Positions 63,297 to 64,000 of a stretch of DNA of 64,000 nucleotides are shown here, in pieces. The notes under the pieces are model-generated. The model did no database searches. It had not been told where the DNA came from and saw nothing but the letters and a program-made list of their open reading frames with translations. Numbering within the stretch: the first letter of the stretch is position 1; every line of letters begins with the position of its first letter. The translations under genes and the position numbers were made by a program. Origin of the DNA: Pseudomonas sp. P7548 (lineage in GTDB: Bacteria; Pseudomonadota; Gammaproteobacteria; Pseudomonadales; Pseudomonadaceae); NCBI RefSeq assembly GCF_013386585.1, contig NZ_JACARO010000017.1, forward strand, positions 62,001 to 126,000, written 5' to 3'.

Positions 63297-64000
63297 TCAG
63301 CCTTTTGCGATGAGCCGTGAGTTGCGTTCATTGCGAAAGGCCAGTTGCTCGATGGTCTGGGTGGCGTGCTCGGCGTCTTCCCGCGCTTGAAGGATGATGC
63401 CGTGCTGCTCGGACTTGCTGCACACCGGGTCGGCATTGCTCGCATCGCCCGTGAGCATGAACGCCTGGCAACGGCAGCCGCCAAAGTCCTTTTCCTTTTC
63501 GTCGCATGAGCGGCACGGCTCGGGCATCCAGTCGTAGCCGCGAAAGCGATTGAAGCCGAACGAGTCGTACCAGATGTGCTGCATGCTGTGGTCACGCACG
63601 TTGGGAAATTGCACCGGCATCTGTCGGGCACCATGGCACGGCAGGGCAGTGCCGTCGGGTGTGACTGTCAGAAAGATGCTGCCCCAGCCATTCATGCAGG
63701 CTTTCGGGCGCTCTTCGTAGTAGTCCGGCGTGACGAAGATCAGCTTGCACGGGTGGCCTTCGGCTTCCAGTTTGGCCCGGTATTCGTTGGTGATGCGTTC
63801 GGCGCGCACCAACTGCTCCCGGGTCGGCAACAGCCCCACGCGATTGAGCTGGGCCCAGCCGTAGAACTGGCAGGTGGCAAGCTCGACAAAGTCCGCCTCC
63901 AGGGCGATGCACAGCTCGATGATGCGGTCGATCTTGTCGATGTTGTGCCGATGGGTCACGAAGTTGAGCACCATCGGGTAGCCATGGGCCTTCACCGCGC
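63297..64000 (-). CDS. pqqE: PQQ biosynthesis radical SAM protein PqqE (5' end outside window)
   Basis: This is the C-terminal part (about 235 residues) of PqqE, which cross-links Glu and Tyr of the PqqA peptide in the first committed step of PQQ synthesis. The SPASM auxiliary cluster cysteines are visible in [47 protein letters not shown] and ADPVC. The radical SAM CxxxCxxC core lies beyond the window edge, presumably with pqqABCD. Confidence 0.95.
   Translation of the reverse strand, partial: AVKAHGYPMVLNFVTHRHNIDKIDRIIELCIALEADFVELATCQFYGWAQLNRVGLLPTREQLVRAERITNEYRAKLEAEGHPCKLIFVTPDYYEERPKACMNGWGSIFLTVTPDGTALPCHGARQMPVQFPNVRDHSMQHIWYDSFGFNRFRGYDWMPEPCRSCDEKEKDFGGCRCQAFMLTGDASNADPVCSKSEQHGIILQAREDAEHATQTIEQLAFRNERNSRLIAKG

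Overview
The window is a chromosomal segment of a fluorescent Pseudomonas, most likely of the P. fluorescens group. Three things support this. Gene content and order match what I remember of P. aeruginosa PAO1 blocks around PA5398-PA5421 and PA0461-PA0530. Base composition and codon use are GC-rich throughout. About 16 REP/REPIN palindromes of the pseudomonad type sit between genes. I see no integrase, transposase, tRNA, CRISPR or prophage gene. This is core genome with small accessory touches.

Region 1 (1-20.9 kb) is a glycine betaine to glycine to serine catabolic island. gbcA/gbcB (divergent) remove the first methyl group from glycine betaine. dgcA-dgcB demethylate dimethylglycine, with a dedicated electron-transfer flavoprotein (etfA-etfB). 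glyA-soxBDAG-purU oxidise sarcosine to glycine, recycle the one-carbon unit and make serine, and fdhA oxidises released formaldehyde. ltaE (threonine aldolase) and a TraX-like membrane protein lie inside the island. The etfB-gbcA gap holds a tandem array of about 170-bp degenerate repeats, each carrying a perfect DnaA box. Together with boxes inside etfA and etfB this makes a dense DnaA-box cluster.

Region 2 (20.9-38.5 kb) holds an ECF sigma/RskA-type anti-sigma pair, a secreted DUF2780 protein, a PlsC-family acyltransferase, and a retropepsin-like protein followed by creBCD. Next come a GST, the ferrichrome-type uptake and signalling locus fiuA-fiuR-fiuI with a PepSY membrane protein, a DnaQ-like exonuclease, a cNMP/CBS/DUF294 nucleotidyltransferase-like regulator and a stand-alone receiver protein.

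Region 3 (38.6-52.8 kb) holds glcB (malate synthase G), gcvR, rarD, an SrkA-like kinase, a Tat-exported PhoX phosphatase, modE and comF. The biotin operon bioBFHCD follows, with a likely BirA operator overlapping the comF start.

Region 4 (53-64 kb) has three paralogous acyl-CoA dehydrogenases with a membrane GGDEF diguanylate cyclase between the first two; the first has a perfect PsrA-type operator. Immediately after the third lies a non-coding gene I identify as rsmY, complete with GacA upstream activating sequence, eight GGA motifs and terminator. A LysR regulator, a class III aminotransferase, a Pmp3-family peptide and the 3' part of pqqE close the window.

The features most worth a second look are the DnaA-box repeat family (two loci), the DgcA iron-sulfur site with one cysteine replaced, the two REPIN architectures, and the regulatory sites for BirA, PsrA and GacA.
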